This document shows, one piece after another, positions 62,355 through 64,000 of a stretch of 64,000 nt of DNA (position 1 is the stretch's first letter; each line of letters begins with the position of its first letter). The stretch comes from Larkinella arboricola. GTDB lineage: Bacteria > Bacteroidota > Bacteroidia > Cytophagales > Spirosomataceae. The stretch lies in assembly GCF_003259745.1 (NCBI RefSeq), contig NZ_QLMC01000001.1, positions 1,116,001 to 1,180,000 of the forward strand, in the 5' to 3' direction. The notes under the pieces were generated by a model. It was not told the DNA's origin and did not search any database. It saw nothing but the letters and a program-made list of their open reading frames with translations. A program made the translations under genes and the position numbers.

Positions 62355-64000
62355 ATGCTTCGCAACTTCCTCAAAACGACCTGGCGCAGTCTCATCCGGA
62401 ACCGGAGTTATGCGCTCATCAATATCACGGGCCTGACGCTGGGGCTGGGCGTAGCAATTGTGTTGTTCTGGATTGTACGGTTTGAGTATAGTTTTGATCG
62501 GTATCACGCGAAAGCCGACCGGTTGTATCGAATCATTTCGAAGGACCGCTACGGCGAACAGAGCACCTATGTTCCGCAGGGGGTCGTCAAGGCGCTGAAA
62601 GAACAGATTCCGGGGGTTGACGATGCGGCCAATGTCTACGGCACCGAGTCCAGTGGCTTACGGGTCGGGCAGGCCATTTTTAATGTGAAGCATGTCTTTT
62701 TTTCGCCCCCGCAGTTTCTGGAAATGATTGATGTGGAGTGGCTAGCCGGATCGGCCCGGTCCTCACTTAGCCAACCGGGTCAGGTGGTGCTGGACGAGCC
62801 CACGGCCCGACGGTTTTTCAATACCGGCGAAGCAATGGGTAAAACCATTCGGTTGAATAACCAGATCGATCTGGTCGTGTCGGGAATTATCCGCAAAATG
62901 CCGGTCAATACCGAATTTCAGTTTCAGGTGATGGCTTCCCGCGAAACCCTGAAACGCATCCGGCACGAATTTAACCGCGAGGAATACTGGGGTGGGGGCG
63001 ATTCGATGCACCACGGTTATGTAGTGCTGAAATCGGGCGTTTCGGCGGCTGCCGTTGAAGCTGCGCTAACGAAGCTGGCCCGGCAACACCAGACTGATTC
63101 GTCCGCTATGGGCTACGGTTTGCTGCCGCTTTCGGACGTTCATCGCAACACGGAAAGCGATCCGGATCCGTTCAATTACGTCATTGCGCAGTGGATGCTC
63201 AATACGCTGACCGCCATTGGTCTGTTTCTGGTTCTGCTTGCCTGCATCAACTTTGTGAATCTAGCCACCGTGCAGGCTGTTCAGCGGAGCCGTGAAATTG
63301 CCGTTCGGAAAGTGCTGGGTAGCAGTCGGAAACAACTGATGATCCAGTTTTTCGGGGAAACGGCTTTTCTAGTGTTTGCCGCCATCGGGTTGGGCGGTTT
63401 GCTGGCTACGCAGTTCATTCAGTACGCCGACCAGTTACTCAATACGCAGGTCGCGCAGTCGGAGGTTTGGGACGAAAATACCGTCGCGTTTCTGTTGCTT
63501 CTGGGGGTTGTGGTAACGGCTTTGGCGGGCTTTTATCCGGCACTGGTGCTATCCGGTTTTCAACCCGTGAAGGTGTTACGGGGACGGTTTGCCTTATCAC
63601 GACCTAACGGTATTTCGCTACGTTCGTCGCTGGTAGTCACGCAGTTCGTTATTGCTCAGGTGCTGGTAATTTGCACCTTAATTGGTAGTAAACAGATTCG
63701 TTATTTTTACGAAACCGACCTGGGCTTTGATAAAAAAGCCGTTGTGACGGTCGACGTGCCGGACTGGGGTAAAGGGGTTCTGCGGGAGCGGTTACGGCGG
63801 CAATTGCTTCAGCATCCGGAAATAAAAGACGTGGCCTTTGCGCTGACCACGCCGTCGAGCAACCACAACTGGTGGTGGCGAACCGTTCACCATCCCAGCC
63901 TGCCCAACGGCATGAACGAATTTCGGATGCAATACGTCGATACGAACTACTTCCATTTCTTCAAAATTCCGCTGGTGGCCGGGCGGTCGTGGACCCGGGC
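62355..64000 (+). CDS. MacB/FtsX-like ABC permease, N-terminal two thirds (cut by window edge)
   Basis: The frame opens at the ATG at 62355 (MLRNFLKTTWRSLIRNR) and runs without a stop to the window end, giving 548 residues. TM1 lies near 20-43 (GLTLGLGVAIVLFWIVRFEY). The first FtsX domain carries QRSREIAVRKVLGSS, with Ala in place of the usual Gly after EI/EV. The next helix reads SLVVTQFVIAQVLVICTLIG, and the second periplasmic core is entered at AGRSWTRA. Close to the 59853 copy in its ACINFVNLATVQA stretch, it is probably the third gene of that run, 84 bp after it, with the repeat at 62272 between. The missing part lies beyond 64000. Confidence 0.88.
   Translation, partial: MLRNFLKTTWRSLIRNRSYALINITGLTLGLGVAIVLFWIVRFEYSFDRYHAKADRLYRIISKDRYGEQSTYVPQGVVKALKEQIPGVDDAANVYGTESSGLRVGQAIFNVKHVFFSPPQFLEMIDVEWLAGSARSSLSQPGQVVLDEPTARRFFNTGEAMGKTIRLNNQIDLVVSGIIRKMPVNTEFQFQVMASRETLKRIRHEFNREEYWGGGDSMHHGYVVLKSGVSAAAVEAALTKLARQHQTDSSAMGYGLLPLSDVHRNTESDPDPFNYVIAQWMLNTLTAIGLFLVLLACINFVNLATVQAVQRSREIAVRKVLGSSRKQLMIQFFGETAFLVFAAIGLGGLLATQFIQYADQLLNTQVAQSEVWDENTVAFLLLLGVVVTALAGFYPALVLSGFQPVKVLRGRFALSRPNGISLRSSLVVTQFVIAQVLVICTLIGSKQIRYFYETDLGFDKKAVVTVDVPDWGKGVLRERLRRQLLQHPEIKDVAFALTTPSSNHNWWWRTVHHPSLPNGMNEFRMQYVDTNYFHFFKIPLVAGRSWTR

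Noticed and set aside
1-64000. CRISPR array, tRNA, rRNA, insertion sequence or prophage
   Set aside because: No regularly spaced repeats, cloverleaf-like sequence, rRNA core motifs, transposase or phage gene could be found by reading.

Overview
The window looks like chromosomal DNA of a Bacteroidota bacterium of the order Cytophagales, most likely of the Spirosoma/Larkinella type (inference). The reasons are three SusC/SusD outer-membrane pairs, a sigma/FecR/STN-SusC signalling set, promoter-like TAnnTTTG sites, weak Shine-Dalgarno sequences, moderately GC-rich coding DNA and a large set of MacB/FtsX-like permeases. I see no rRNA, tRNA, CRISPR array, transposase or phage gene.

Layout. 1-3486: two permeases, the first cut by the window edge. 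3529-6240: an AraC regulator divergent from a GlcG/HbpS-like protein and a glutathione-independent formaldehyde dehydrogenase. 6277-14116: an operator, three permeases in a row and a small unknown protein. 14221-18979: SusD and SusC on the minus strand. 19474-22222: a permease remnant, an operator and an intact permease. 22300-31386: a glycan-utilisation locus (GH97, SusD, STN-SusC and FecR on the minus strand, the ECF sigma gene divergent). 31546-34876: housekeeping and unknown genes (signal peptidase I, a small alpha/beta-barrel protein, a NYN-LOTUS protein, an alpha/beta hydrolase). 34897-45618: a minus-strand locus of SusC, SusD, a secreted protein, an FG-GAP/ASPIC lipoprotein and a vanadium-haloperoxidase-like lipoprotein. 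46184-64000: an operator, a collapsed permease pseudogene and six permeases, interrupted by a secreted protein, an M20 peptidase and a PA14-OmpA protein. The last permease is cut by the window edge.

The main theme is twelve full or edge-truncated permeases of about 785-816 residues, each a duplicated TM / periplasmic core / FtsX unit, with no ABC ATPase gene anywhere in the window, plus two decayed copies. Four permease units, including one pseudogene, are preceded at 102-129 bp by the same complex DNA element: three same-direction GTCCG-like half-sites phased 10 and 11-12 bp apart, the third forming a palindrome with an inverted CGGAC. This element is the most notable undescribed signal here. 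It suggests one regulator controls a dispersed family of orphan permeases.

The intergenic DNA also carries two families of imperfect inverted repeats, one at three sites and one at four sites, and several strong hairpins between convergent genes.
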